The notes: generated from the letters alone by a model not told the origin. A DNA stretch of 35,981 bases from an uncultured Bacteroidota bacterium (GCA_902593165.1 CACJHI010000015.1:1-35981); one strand, 5' to 3'. Positions 25,724-34,873 are shown, numbered from the stretch's first letter. Translations and numbers: made by a program.

Positions 25724-26593
25724 ATGCTTAAAATCGGATCTAAAATTTTTGATGGCATCTTTTCTGAGGTAAATAGAAAAAAGATTGAAACTTTTACAAT
25801 TTGGTCAGCTACTATTGGATTTATTTTTCATTTATCACTTGTACTACTAAATAATTATTCAATCATTGAAATTGGCAATGAAAGTTTATTGCTTACTAAC
25901 CCTATTTCTGCAATTTATACTCCATTTTCAATAATTTTATATTACGAGATTTTCTTATTAATCTTTTTCTTGCCTAGGTCTTTTACTACCTCTATTTTAA
26001 AACAATTCGAGATTATTTCACTTATTATTATCAGAAGAATTTTTTATGATATACCTAAGTTAGATTTAGAATCAAACGATTGGTTTAATAATGCTGACAA
26101 TCTTCAAATTACCTATGATTTAATTTGTATACTAATCCTATTTTTCTTGATTTACCTTTTCAATTATGTAAAATCAAATATCGAAAATAAAAAAGCGGTT
26201 AAAAATATTGACAATTTTATAGACTCAAAGAAAATAATAAGCGTATTACTCATTCCAGTCATGATAGTTCTTTTTTTAATTGGAATATATACCTGGTATA
26301 GCCTTGGTATTAGTTCAAATTTTGCAAGTTCATTTTATTATGTGAATGAGGTATTCTACACTACTTTCTTTTCAATCTTAATTATTGCAGATGTATTCAT
26401 ACTACTATTATCTTTCTTATATACAGAAAGATATAGTCAAATTATGAGAAATACTGGCTTTATTATATGTACAATACTTATTAGGTTATCTTTCTCATCA
26501 ACTGGCCTAACAAATTTATTATTAATAGCATCTAGTGTGCTTTTTGGCCTATTGATTTTAAAAATTTATAGTCTAATGAATAAGATTGAATAA
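25724..26593 (+). CDS. Unrecognised polytopic membrane protein
   Basis: I do not recognise this 289-aa protein. It has about seven or eight hydrophobic segments, at roughly residues 25-44, 62-84, 95-107, 128-147, 172-194, 210-233, 240-258 and 262-284. A short cytoplasmic-type N-terminus precedes them. A basic pair follows the third segment (IISLIIIRRIFYDIPKLDL), and a lysine-rich loop lies between the fourth and fifth (KSNIENKKAVKNIDN). No enzymatic or transporter signature is evident and there is no cysteine pattern. It starts 2 nt after the VOC gene, so co-translation is likely. Its TAA abuts the folD stop on the other strand with no base between. It could be a flavobacterial conserved hypothetical protein. 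Confidence 0.75.
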   Translation: MLKIGSKIFDGIFSEVNRKKIETFTIWSATIGFIFHLSLVLLNNYSIIEIGNESLLLTNPISAIYTPFSIILYYEIFLLIFFLPRSFTTSILKQFEIISLIIIRRIFYDIPKLDLESNDWFNNADNLQITYDLICILILFFLIYLFNYVKSNIENKKAVKNIDNFIDSKKIISVLLIPVMIVLFLIGIYTWYSLGISSNFASSFYYVNEVFYTTFFSILIIADVFILLLSFLYTERYSQIMRNTGFIICTILIRLSFSSTGLTNLLLIASSVLFGLLILKIYSLMNKIE

Positions 26594-27469
26594 CTAATCA
26601 GATAATTCACAAGCCTTTAATGTGTTTTTTAGTAGCATTGAAATAGTCATTGGCCCAACACCTCCAGGAACAGGAGTAATATAACCAACCTTTGAGGATA
26701 CACTCTTAAAATCTACATCACCAGTGATTCTATATCCTTTCGGTGATGAAATATCTTTTACTCTAGTTATTCCAACATCTATAATTGATGAGCCCTCTTT
26801 TATCATATCACCTTTTATAAATTCAGGTATACCAATAGCAGAAATTATTATATCAGATTCAAGACATAACTTTTTAAGATCTTTTGATCTACTATGTGCT
26901 ACAGTGACAGTTGAATTTCCAAAACTATTATTTTGACTAAGAAGAATACTAATGGGTCTACCTACAATTTGACTCCTTCCAATAACTAGACATTTTTTAC
27001 CCTCAGTTTGTATTTCAGATCTTTCAATTAGCTCAATAATACCAGCTGGTGTAGCAGGTAAAAAAGTATCTATACCCAGCGTCATTTTACCATAATTGTT
27101 CGGGTGAAAACCATCAACATCTTTATCTGGGCTTACCTTATTTAAAATCTTTTCTTGATTTATATGTTTAGGTAATGGTAATTGAACAATAAACCCATCA
27201 ATATCATTATCCTCATTAATATCTTGAATCTGAGATATAAGCTCATTCTCACTAATTGAATCATCAAACTTAAAAAGTGACGATTTAAAACCAACTCTTT
27301 CACATGCTTTTATCTTACTATTAACGTATGTTTTACTAGCACCATCATCTCCAACCAAAATTGCTGCTAGGTGAGGAACCTTCAAATTATTTTTTAATCT
27401 TTCATCTATAGATAATTTAATTTCATCTAAGACTTTTCCCGAGATATCCTTTCCATCAATTAACTTCAT
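26594..27469 (-). CDS. folD: Bifunctional methylene-THF dehydrogenase/cyclohydrolase FolD
   Basis: FolD interconverts 5,10-methylene-, methenyl- and 10-formyl-tetrahydrofolate in the cytoplasm, supplying formyl groups for purines and fMet. The 291-aa length is standard. The YxxxK catalytic pair is Y48/K52 in TYVNSKIKACERVGF. DGFIVQLPLPKH, the Rossmann motif VIGRSQIVGRPIS, and TPVPGGVGPMT near the C-terminus are all intact. TATATTTG lies 14 nt before its ATG. It is monocistronic as far as can be seen, with blh upstream on the same strand (41-nt gap) and the unknown membrane protein gene convergent and abutting. Confidence 0.97.
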   Translation of the reverse strand: MKLIDGKDISGKVLDEIKLSIDERLKNNLKVPHLAAILVGDDGASKTYVNSKIKACERVGFKSSLFKFDDSISENELISQIQDINEDNDIDGFIVQLPLPKHINQEKILNKVSPDKDVDGFHPNNYGKMTLGIDTFLPATPAGIIELIERSEIQTEGKKCLVIGRSQIVGRPISILLSQNNSFGNSTVTVAHSRSKDLKKLCLESDIIISAIGIPEFIKGDMIKEGSSIIDVGITRVKDISSPKGYRITGDVDFKSVSSKVGYITPVPGGVGPMTISMLLKNTLKACELSD

Positions 27470-27483
27470 AAAATATTTTTTTT

Positions 27484-27491
27484 CAAATATA
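27484..27491 (-). promoter_or_regulatory. TAnnTTTG -7 box of folD
   Basis: TATATTTG on the minus strand in the blh-folD gap, 14 nt before the folD ATG. No -33 TTG is evident. Confidence 0.55.
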
Positions 27492-27509
27492 CATATTGAA
27501 TGGTGAAAA

Positions 27510-28394
27510 CTATTTCATACTACTATACATTTTTTCAATCACAATAACATGGGGGAAAGTAATGGCTGCAAGAAAAGTAAACATAATTGGAAGAATGTCT
27601 AAAGATTCAAAGTCAATAAACAAATAGGATCCAATTAAAAACAAAATAGCCAAAATAAAGTATGGTAATGCACTAATTAAATACTTTTTTATGTATTCTG
27701 AATTATCATCACCATAGATATATTTGACTTGATCTTTAATAGATAAAATACTATGAAAAAAGATAAAGTAAATAGAAAAACCAAAGATTAAGCTAGAATT
27801 TAATGTTAGGACAAACAACAAAATGAAAAAAACAAATTCATCTGCAAAATAGACTCTCATTGACTTAGATGATAGCAATAAGGACATATAGATTAAAAAT
27901 AATACAAAAAGTAAAATTCTTAAGGAAGTATAATTTAGAGAGATAGTATTAAAACTTAACAACACATCGTTTACAATATTTATGTTATTCATAAATACTA
28001 TTACAAAAAATATTAAACCATGTAAAATAATTGGATATATCCTTTTTACATTAACAAATTCAGCGTTTGATGCGCTTACCTCCCAATGTTGCTCTCCAAA
28101 ATGATAAATTGAGACTAGTACAAACGATAGTAAAGCAATTGAAGGAAAAAGGTAAAAGAATACAAAACCAAGAAAAACTAATCCCAAATAGTAAAAAAAG
28201 TAAGAAATTTGGCTTTTTAGGCTATTTTTTCTGGTATATTTTTTAATTATTAACAGGTCATTTGCTCCATGAATCACACCTATTGAAAGAATTAGCATAA
28301 AACCCAATATATCTTGATAAATAACTGGTAATAAATAACTTAGTGAAATAAAAATAACGAAAACTACTATTCTTGATTTGATAATTTTAATCAT
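27510..28394 (-). CDS. blh: Brp/Blh-type beta-carotene 15,15'-dioxygenase
   Basis: This membrane enzyme cleaves beta-carotene into two retinal molecules, the chromophore of proteorhodopsin. The 294-aa protein has about eight hydrophobic segments. Conserved histidines appear in family contexts: H42 in GVIHGANDLL, H98 in SIYHFGEQHWE, H214 in FFHSILSIKDQ and H282 in FPHVIVIEKMY. The H-x3-H pair described for the marine 66A03 enzyme (H188/H192) shows only the first His here; the fourth position is S218. It is divergent from the proteorhodopsin gene over a 109-nt spacer, which makes joint function near certain. The genes for beta-carotene synthesis are not in the window. Confidence 0.92.
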   Translation of the reverse strand: MIKIIKSRIVVFVIFISLSYLLPVIYQDILGFMLILSIGVIHGANDLLIIKKYTRKNSLKSQISYFFYYLGLVFLGFVFFYLFPSIALLSFVLVSIYHFGEQHWEVSASNAEFVNVKRIYPIILHGLIFFVIVFMNNINIVNDVLLSFNTISLNYTSLRILLFVLFLIYMSLLLSSKSMRVYFADEFVFFILLFVLTLNSSLIFGFSIYFIFFHSILSIKDQVKYIYGDDNSEYIKKYLISALPYFILAILFLIGSYLFIDFESLDILPIMFTFLAAITFPHVIVIEKMYSSMK

Positions 28395-28503
28395 ATTTCA
28401 TTAAAATATTCGCAAAAAAAGATATGATTTTTTTTTAAATAATCTTTTTTTACTCCATTATTTTATTTAATTTACTTTTCTATAAACAATAATTAATTTA
28501 ATT
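28395..28503. promoter_or_regulatory. Divergent blh / proteorhodopsin promoter region
   Basis: 109 nt of nearly pure A+T. Neither side has an exact TAnnTTTG, but each has a version with only the final G changed: TACTTTTC at 28473-28480 (+), 23 nt before the proteorhodopsin ATG, and TATCTTTT at 28417-28424 (-), 22 nt before the blh ATG. The near-symmetry supports these as the two -7 boxes, though such motifs arise easily in this composition. No operator palindrome is clear. Confidence 0.4.
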
Positions 28504-29220
28504 ATGGAAAATTTATTAAGTATTTTACCAGTTTTAGCTACTGATTTAAGCTTAGTTGATTTCACTTTTTGGATTGGATTTGCTGCTATGTTAGCATCTA
28601 CAATGTTCTTTTTCTCAGCTATGAATTTAGTTGCAGATAAGTGGAAGACTTCTATGCTTGTATCAGCTTTAATTACTGGTATTGCAGCTCTTCACTATTA
28701 CTATATGAGAAATGCTGCTATGGAAGGTGATATAACTACTGCTTATAGGTATGTAGATTGGATCTTAACTGTACCACTTATGTGTGTAGAGTTTTATCTT
28801 ATTTTAAAGCCATCAGGTGCTACTAAAGGCCTGTTGTGGAAGTTAATCGGTCTTTCAACACTAATGCTTGTTACTGGATACTTCGGTGAAGCAGGTGTAG
28901 GACCATTAGACGCTCAATTATGGGGTCTAGTGTCTGGTATAGCGTATTTTGCTATAGTTGCTGAAATTTGGTTTGGTGGAGCTTCTAAGCTTGCTAAATC
29001 AGCAGGAGGTAACGTTGAGAGTGCACATAAAATGCTATGTAAATTCGTACTTATAGGTTGGGCTATTTATCCAATAGGATATATGGCAGGAACTGACGGT
29101 TGGTATAGTGGTATCTTTAGTGGCCTTGCTGGTCAAATGGATCTTATCTATAACGTTGGTGATGCAATTAACAAAATCGGTTTCGGTCTTGTTGTGTATA
29201 ACCTTGCAGTATCTAAGTAA
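28504..29220 (+). CDS. Proteorhodopsin, light-driven proton pump
   Basis: A seven-helix retinal protein of 238 aa that pumps protons out of the cell in light. In its own numbering the Schiff-base Lys is K224 (DAINKIGFG), the counter-ions are D85 (YRYVDW) and D220, the proton donor is E96 (LMCVEFY), T89 completes the DTE pump motif, and H64 (ALHYYY) corresponds to His75 of SAR86 proteorhodopsin. M93 is at the spectral tuning position (Leu/Gln105 in SAR86 forms); Met is typical of green-absorbing flavobacterial forms. The NDQ motif of sodium pumps is absent. The gene looks richer in G+C and in Gly/Ala codons than its neighbours, consistent with high expression. A strong terminator follows at once. 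Confidence 0.97.
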   Translation: MENLLSILPVLATDLSLVDFTFWIGFAAMLASTMFFFSAMNLVADKWKTSMLVSALITGIAALHYYYMRNAAMEGDITTAYRYVDWILTVPLMCVEFYLILKPSGATKGLLWKLIGLSTLMLVTGYFGEAGVGPLDAQLWGLVSGIAYFAIVAEIWFGGASKLAKSAGGNVESAHKMLCKFVLIGWAIYPIGYMAGTDGWYSGIFSGLAGQMDLIYNVGDAINKIGFGLVVYNLAVSK

Positions 29221-29238
29221 TTTACACTCAGATAATTT

Positions 29239-29268
29239 AAAAAGTCACCTTCGGGTGACTTTTTTTTT
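29239..29268 (+). terminator. Strong intrinsic terminator of proteorhodopsin, probably bidirectional
   Basis: An 11-bp stem, AAAAAGTCACC (29239-29249) with GGTGACTTTTT (29254-29264), is closed by the very stable TTCG tetraloop (29250-29253) and runs into a T tract to 29268. The A tract on the left arm gives a T run on the minus strand as well, so it can also stop argS transcripts. The argS TAA (29267-29269) overlaps its last bases. Confidence 0.95.
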
Positions 29269-31036
29269 ACATTTTATTTGGCAATTCAATTCCTAGTAGA
29301 TCACAACAAGATTCAATTATATGACTGGTCTTGATCGATATAATTAATCTGATCGATGTTGAATCTGAACTCTCCGAGTTTAGAATATGATGATTTTGAT
29401 AAAGAGAGTTATAGCTCTTAACTAAATCATATAGATAATTTGCCAATAAAGCTGGCGAAAGCTCTTTATATGAATTTTCAATTATTGAGGGATACTCATA
29501 TATAGTTTTAATTACCTCTTTCTCTTTTTCATTTAGCGTATAATCCATATTAACATCAACATCCTTATTAACTTTTTTAAGAATTGATTGGATTCTTACA
29601 TATGCATATTGTATGAAAGGACCAGTATTACCAGTTAAATCAATTGACTCTTCAGGATTAAATAAAATATTTTTTTTTGGATCAACTTTTAGTATATAAT
29701 ATTTAAGGGCACCTAGTGCAATCTTTCTGTATTCATCATGATTTAATACCTCATTTGATGACTGGTACTTTTCTAAACTCTCAGTAGTCTGTTTAACAGT
29801 ATTTATTAAATCATAAATTAAATCGTCTGCATCAACAACCGTTCCTTCCCTACTCTTCATTTTACCTGAGGGTAAGTCCACCATTCCATAACTTAAATGG
29901 TATAAATTATCAGCCCAATCATAACCAAGTTTCTTTAAAATTTTAAATAATACTTTAAAATGATAATCTTGTTCGTTTCCAACAGTATAAATCATACCCT
30001 TGACATTCGAATTATCAGCAATCCTTTGAACTGCAGTACCAAGATCTTGAGTCATGTATACAGATGTTCCATCTGATCTTAGTAAAAGTTTTTCATCTAG
30101 ACCTTCATCATCAAGATTTATCCAAACGGATGAATCCTCTCTTTTGTATAACACATTTTTATTTAGACCATCTAGCATAATATTCTTACCCAGAAGATAA
30201 GTCTCACTTTCATAATAATTCTTATCAAAAGAAACTCCAAGTAGTTTGTAAGTAATATCAAAGCCCTTATAGACCCAATCATTCATCATCTTCCAAATTT
30301 TTCTTGTTTCTAAATCATCATTTTCCCACTTTGTTAATTCTTCTTTAGCAGACTTCATTATATCTGTATTTTCAGATGCTAGATCTTTATCAATACCTGA
30401 ATCGATTAACTCTTTCATTTGCTCTTTATGAACTTTATCAAACATTATATAATAATCACCTACAAATTTATCACCCTTAATATTCTCTGAATCTGGAGTT
30501 GATCCATTGGCAAATTGTTTCCATGCAACCATTGATTTACATATATGAATTCCACGATCATTTATGATTTGAACTTTTTGCACTTTTTTTCCATTTGCCT
30601 CTAAAATTTTAGAAATTGAATACCCTAATAAATTATTTCTAATATGGCCTAAATGAAGAGGCTTATTTGTATTTGGAGATGAAAATTCAACTATATAGGT
30701 TTCATCTGAAGGCTCAGCTTTGCCAAAAGAGAGATTATCTCTTATTGAGTTAATAAAATTAAGGTAATATTTATCAGAAATAGTAAGGTTTAAAAAACCA
30801 CCTGCAATATTAAAATTGGATATATTAAGAGAGTTTTTTGTAATAAAGTCTCCAAGTTCTTTTCCAAATTCACTTTTATCTTTATTAATATCTTTTAAAA
30901 AAGGAAATAAAACAATAGTAATGTCACCCTCAAAGTCTTTTCTAGTATTTTGGATTTCAATATAATCTACTTTTATACTAAAATTTTTACTTAAAAAATT
31001 AGATGCTAGACTTGAAATCTCAGATTTGATTTCCAT
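29267..31036 (-). CDS. argS: Arginyl-tRNA synthetase
   Basis: ArgS charges tRNA-Arg in the cytoplasm. The 589-aa class I synthetase has the N-terminal Add1 domain (GDIT, FNIAGGFLN near residue 80), the HIGH motif as HLGH at 128-131 within SPNTNKPLHLGHIRNN, the KMSKS-like loop K392-M-K-S in SGKMKSREGTVVDADD, and the ArgS C-terminal anticodon-binding domain (NTGPFIQYAYVRIQSILKK onward). The degenerate KMSKS form is normal for ArgRS. It starts 8 nt after the gltA stop, so it is probably transcribed with gltA. Its stop lies inside the proteorhodopsin terminator. Confidence 0.97.
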   Translation of the reverse strand: MEIKSEISSLASNFLSKNFSIKVDYIEIQNTRKDFEGDITIVLFPFLKDINKDKSEFGKELGDFITKNSLNISNFNIAGGFLNLTISDKYYLNFINSIRDNLSFGKAEPSDETYIVEFSSPNTNKPLHLGHIRNNLLGYSISKILEANGKKVQKVQIINDRGIHICKSMVAWKQFANGSTPDSENIKGDKFVGDYYIMFDKVHKEQMKELIDSGIDKDLASENTDIMKSAKEELTKWENDDLETRKIWKMMNDWVYKGFDITYKLLGVSFDKNYYESETYLLGKNIMLDGLNKNVLYKREDSSVWINLDDEGLDEKLLLRSDGTSVYMTQDLGTAVQRIADNSNVKGMIYTVGNEQDYHFKVLFKILKKLGYDWADNLYHLSYGMVDLPSGKMKSREGTVVDADDLIYDLINTVKQTTESLEKYQSSNEVLNHDEYRKIALGALKYYILKVDPKKNILFNPEESIDLTGNTGPFIQYAYVRIQSILKKVNKDVDVNMDYTLNEKEKEVIKTIYEYPSIIENSYKELSPALLANYLYDLVKSYNSLYQNHHILNSESSDSTSIRLIISIKTSHIIESCCDLLGIELPNKM

Positions 31037-31044
31037 TTATTATT

Positions 31045-32340
31045 TTATGAAATTGTTCTATGAGTAGGCCCATTATAGATTTGTCTTGGTCTACCAATTG
31101 GATTATTTGAATCTCTCATTTCTTTCCATTGAGCAATCCAACCAGGTATTCTACCTAAAGCAAACATTACAGTAAACATATCAGTAGGTATTCCAAGTGC
31201 TCTATATATAATACCTGAGTAGAAATCAACATTTGGATATAGTTTCTTTTGAATAAAATATTCGTCATTTAAAGCTTTATCTTCAATAGTCTTAGCTATT
31301 TCAAGAATAGGATCATCTATACCTAGATCATTTAAAACCTGATCTGCAGCTTTCTTTATAATTTTTGCACGTGGATCAAAATTCTTGTATACCCTGTGTC
31401 CAAAACCCATCAATCTGAAAGGATCGGATTTGTCTTTTGCTTTATTTAGATATTTATCAATATCTGAATTATCATTTTTAATAAGTTCTAACATCTCAAT
31501 TACTGCTTGATTTGCTCCACCGTGAAGCCTTCCCCATAGTGCAGATATTCCAGCCGAAATAGAAGCGTACATCCCAGCATAAGATGAGCCAACTATTCTG
31601 ACTGTTGAAGTAGAGCAATTTTGCTCGTGATCTGCATGAAGAATTAGAAGTGTATTTAAAGCGTTTACAACTATATCATTTTTAACATATTCTTGATTTG
31701 GTTTTGCAAACATCATGTATGCAATATTCTCTGTATATGAGAGATTATTATTACTATAATTAAGAGGAAGTCCTTTTATCTTTCTTAAAGTCCAAGATGA
31801 CATTATAGGAAATTTAGCTAAAAGACGAGTAGTGGACATATACATTTTATCATCAGCAGTAATTCCCTCTTTATCTTTCATTGATATTTTTGTCTCATTC
31901 TGGGGATTAAAAGCAATCAGAGCAGATGTTAAAGATGAAAGAACACCCATAGGGTGAGCAGACTTGGGAAAACTTTTAAAAATCTGTTTTAAATCCTCAT
32001 CAACTAAAGCTTCTTCTCTAATATCATTTTGAAAATCATCAAGTTGAGATTTAGATGGTAGATCACCAAAGATTAGTAAGTATGCTACTTCTAGAAATGA
32101 TTTTTTTTGACATAATTCTTCAACTGAATAGCCTCTATATCTCAAAACACCATTTTCTCCATCCAAATACGTAATATCACTTATACAATGACCTGTGTTT
32201 TTATATCCTGGATCATAAGTGATTAGTCCTGCTTCAGACCTAAGATTTTTAATATCAATGGCTTCTTCATTCTCTGAACCAGTAATTACAGGAAATGTAT
32301 ATGTTTTGCCTTTAAATTCAATTTTTGCAGATTTATCCAT
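31045..32340 (-). CDS. gltA: Citrate synthase
   Basis: Condenses oxaloacetate and acetyl-CoA to citrate, entering the TCA cycle. The 431-aa protein is the type II, E. coli-like form. The catalytic residues are H273 (RLHGGANQA), H315 (MGFGHRVYKNFDPRA) and D372 (PNVDFYSGI), with the substrate-binding H238 in LHADHEQNCST. The N-terminal beta-domain typical of the NADH-regulated type is present (residues 1-50). TAAATTTG lies 15 nt before the ATG. argS follows after 8 nt and eno lies 66 nt upstream. Confidence 0.97.
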   Translation of the reverse strand: MDKSAKIEFKGKTYTFPVITGSENEEAIDIKNLRSEAGLITYDPGYKNTGHCISDITYLDGENGVLRYRGYSVEELCQKKSFLEVAYLLIFGDLPSKSQLDDFQNDIREEALVDEDLKQIFKSFPKSAHPMGVLSSLTSALIAFNPQNETKISMKDKEGITADDKMYMSTTRLLAKFPIMSSWTLRKIKGLPLNYSNNNLSYTENIAYMMFAKPNQEYVKNDIVVNALNTLLILHADHEQNCSTSTVRIVGSSYAGMYASISAGISALWGRLHGGANQAVIEMLELIKNDNSDIDKYLNKAKDKSDPFRLMGFGHRVYKNFDPRAKIIKKAADQVLNDLGIDDPILEIAKTIEDKALNDEYFIQKKLYPNVDFYSGIIYRALGIPTDMFTVMFALGRIPGWIAQWKEMRDSNNPIGRPRQIYNGPTHRTIS

Positions 32341-32355
32341 CTATAGGTGTTTTTA

Positions 32356-32363
32356 CAAATTTA
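32356..32363 (-). promoter_or_regulatory. TAnnTTTG -7 box of gltA-argS
   Basis: TAAATTTG on the minus strand in the eno-gltA gap, 15 nt before the gltA ATG. No hairpin terminator for eno is seen in this 66-nt gap. Confidence 0.6.
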
Positions 32364-32406
32364 ATTTACCTACAGTTAAGAAAAAAATTAAATAAAATTT
32401 AAATTG

Positions 32407-33699
32407 TTAGAAGTTTAAATTAAAGGCTTTTTTTCCAAGAAATTTGGCAGAGTTACCTAATTCTTCTTCGATCCTTATCAATTGATTGTATTTAGACATT
32501 CTATCACTTCTTGACATAGAACCTGTCTTAATTTGCCCTGTATTAAAAGCCACACAAAGATCTGCAATTGTAGAGTCTTCTGTTTCTCCAGATCTGTGAG
32601 ATATTACTGAAGTAAAATTATTTTCAGAAGCTAAATTAATACATGAAATTGTCTCTGTCAAAGATCCAACTTGATTAAATTTAATTAAAATTGAATTTCC
32701 AATTTTTTGACTAATCCCCTTTAATAATCTTGAGTTGTCTGTAACAAACAAATCATCTCCTACTAGTTGAACCTTGTCTCCAATTTTTTCTGTTAATAAC
32801 TTCCATCCGTCCCAATCATTTTCATCCATTCCATCCTCTATAGATATTATAGGATATTTTTCACAAAGATCTACTAATAGGTTGACCTGTTCCTCAGATG
32901 TTAATTTTGAGCTATTACCACTTTCAAATATTGAGTAATCATAATATCCATCCTTGAAGAACTCTGAAGAAGCACAATCAAGAGCTAACATTACATCATC
33001 AGTCATTTTATATCCAGCTTTTTCAACAGCTTGAATAATTGTATTAATAGCATCTTCTGTACCCTCTAAATTAGGCGCAAAACCTCCTTCATCACCAACA
33101 GCAGTTGAAAGACCTCTTGACTTTAGAATTGTTTTTAGGTTATGAAAAACTTCATTACCAATTTGCAAGGCATGACTAAAACTAGTTGCTCCTATTGGAA
33201 CAATCATAAATTCTTGAAAAGATATAGGTGAATCAGAGTGACTACCTCCATTAATAATATTCATTAATGGAACAGGTAGTATATTTGAGTTATTATCTCC
33301 TAGATACTTAAAAAGAGGTATTTTTTTTTCTAATGCCGCTGCTTTTGCAACTGCCAATGAAACAGAGAGAATTGCATTAGCTCCTAATTTTGATTTATTA
33401 GGAGTATTATCTAGCTCTATCATCTTCGAATCAATTAATTCTTGGTCGAAAACTGATAAATTTTCTAATTTTCTTAAAATTAATTCATTCACATTATTAA
33501 CTGCCTCATAAACTGATTTACCCATAAAATCTTTTGTTTTATCTCTTAACTCTACAGCCTCATGCTCGCCTGTTGATGCCCCAGAAGGGACAGCTGCTCT
33601 TCCTAGGACTCCATTAGAAGTAATTACATCAGCCTCAACTGTAGGATTTCCTCTGGAATCAAATATTTGTCTTGCTACAATAGTCTTTATCTTTGTCAT
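32407..33699 (-). CDS. eno: Enolase
   Basis: Interconverts 2-phosphoglycerate and phosphoenolpyruvate in glycolysis and gluconeogenesis. The 430-aa protein is complete: [14 protein letters not shown] and [17 protein letters not shown] at the N-terminus, the catalytic-Glu region [10 protein letters not shown], the magnesium ligands in [21 protein letters not shown] and [10 protein letters not shown], and the catalytic Lys in [14 protein letters not shown]. It starts only 2 nt after the carA stop, so it is probably translated from the carA message. I see no promoter box of its own inside the 3' end of carA close to the start. Confidence 0.97.
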   Translation of the reverse strand: MTKIKTIVARQIFDSRGNPTVEADVITSNGVLGRAAVPSGASTGEHEAVELRDKTKDFMGKSVYEAVNNVNELILRKLENLSVFDQELIDSKMIELDNTPNKSKLGANAILSVSLAVAKAAALEKKIPLFKYLGDNNSNILPVPLMNIINGGSHSDSPISFQEFMIVPIGATSFSHALQIGNEVFHNLKTILKSRGLSTAVGDEGGFAPNLEGTEDAINTIIQAVEKAGYKMTDDVMLALDCASSEFFKDGYYDYSIFESGNSSKLTSEEQVNLLVDLCEKYPIISIEDGMDENDWDGWKLLTEKIGDKVQLVGDDLFVTDNSRLLKGISQKIGNSILIKFNQVGSLTETISCINLASENNFTSVISHRSGETEDSTIADLCVAFNTGQIKTGSMSRSDRMSKYNQLIRIEEELGNSAKFLGKKAFNLNF

Positions 33700-33701
33700 T
33701 A

Positions 33702-34796
33702 TTAATTGAGTTTTGAAAGAAATTGATCAAATAGGTAGTTTCCATCATTAGGACCTGGTCCTGCTTCCGGATGATACTGAACAGAAAAGCAATTCTTTCC
33801 TTTAATTTCAAGACCTGCTACTGTTTGATCATTGAGATGTTTATGTGATATTTTCACAGATTTATTTGAAACGGCTGTATCATAGTCAACTGCAAAACCA
33901 TGATTTTGGGATGTAATCTCACCTTTACCTGTATTTAAATTTAGGACAGGGTGGTTAATACCCCTATGCCCATTAAACATTTTATATGTTTTGATTCCAT
34001 TGGCGAGAGCAATTACTTGGTGACCAAGACATATACCAAAAAGGGGATAGTTTTTTTCAAGTATTTTCTTTGTAGTATTTATTACCTCTTTAAGTGGTTC
34101 TGGATCACCAGGACCATTTGATAGAAAGAATCCATTAGGCTTAAACTTTAACATGTCCTTAATGTCAGTATTGTAAGGGAATACTTTTATAAATAGTCCT
34201 CTTCTTGAAAAATTTTCAAGAATATTTTTTTTAATTCCAAGATCTATAACTGCTAATCGAACTTTGGAATTACTATCACCATATTCATACGGTTTCTTTG
34301 TAGAAACCTTTGACGCAAGTTCTAGACCATTCATAGTTGGAAATTTATCAAGATTTTTTTTGATAGTTTCAACTTTATCAGTTTCAGTTGTGATTGCAGC
34401 GTTCATAGCTCCATTATCCCTGATATATCTAACTAATGCTCTTGTGTCAACATCACATAGTGTAACTAAATTCTTAGATTTAAACCATTCTTTTAATGAT
34501 TTAGAATTTGTTCTTGAATTAACTGAGCTAAATGATTTGCAGATTAGACCACTAATAAATATTTCCTTTGACTGAGACTCAGACATTTTTATTCCATAGT
34601 TACCAATATGTGAGGTTGTTGTGACCATAATCTGACCAAAATAGGAAGGGTCAGTAAATATTTCTTGGTAACCTGTTACTCCCGTATTAAAACAAATTTC
34701 ACCATAAGAAGTACCGTCAATACCAGCAGAACGACCATAAAAAATCGTACCATCAGCTAATAGTACGAGAGCTTTTTTTCTTTTTTGGTTGGACAT
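33702..34796 (-). CDS. carA: Carbamoyl-phosphate synthase small (glutaminase) subunit
   Basis: CarA hydrolyses glutamine and passes ammonia to CarB. I start it at 34796 ([21 protein letters not shown]), giving 364 aa. An in-frame ATG at 34841 lies inside the rplQ terminator hairpin and adds an implausible leader. The N-terminal CPSase_sm domain ([21 protein letters not shown]) is followed by the class I amidotransferase domain, with nucleophile C256 in FGICLGHQ and the His/Glu pair in QYHPEAGPG. It lies between rplQ and eno, far from carB. Its start is 24 nt behind the rplQ terminator stem, and no exact TAnnTTTG lies between. Confidence 0.96.
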   Translation of the reverse strand: MSNQKRKKALVLLADGTIFYGRSAGIDGTSYGEICFNTGVTGYQEIFTDPSYFGQIMVTTTSHIGNYGIKMSESQSKEIFISGLICKSFSSVNSRTNSKSLKEWFKSKNLVTLCDVDTRALVRYIRDNGAMNAAITTETDKVETIKKNLDKFPTMNGLELASKVSTKKPYEYGDSNSKVRLAVIDLGIKKNILENFSRRGLFIKVFPYNTDIKDMLKFKPNGFFLSNGPGDPEPLKEVINTTKKILEKNYPLFGICLGHQVIALANGIKTYKMFNGHRGINHPVLNLNTGKGEITSQNHGFAVDYDTAVSNKSVKISHKHLNDQTVAGLEIKGKNCFSVQYHPEAGPGPNDGNYLFDQFLSKLN

Positions 34797-34813
34797 TTCG
34801 GGGTATAAAATTA

Positions 34814-34851
34814 AACAAAAAAAGGATATATGAAAAAACATATATCCTTTT
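34814..34851 (-). terminator. Intrinsic terminator after rplQ, just ahead of carA
   Basis: A perfect 13-bp inverted repeat pairs AAAAGGATATATG (34820-34832) with CATATATCCTTTT (34839-34851) around a 6-nt A/T loop. On the minus strand it runs into a T-rich tract (TTTTTTTG). It begins about 23 nt after the rplQ stop and ends about 20 nt before the carA ATG. Confidence 0.9.
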
Positions 34852-34873
34852 GTTAATTACTTTTTATAAGGAA

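Noticed and set aside
34797-34841. Upstream ATG giving a longer CarA
   Set aside because: It lies inside the rplQ terminator hairpin and adds a hydrophobic leader not expected for this cytoplasmic enzyme.
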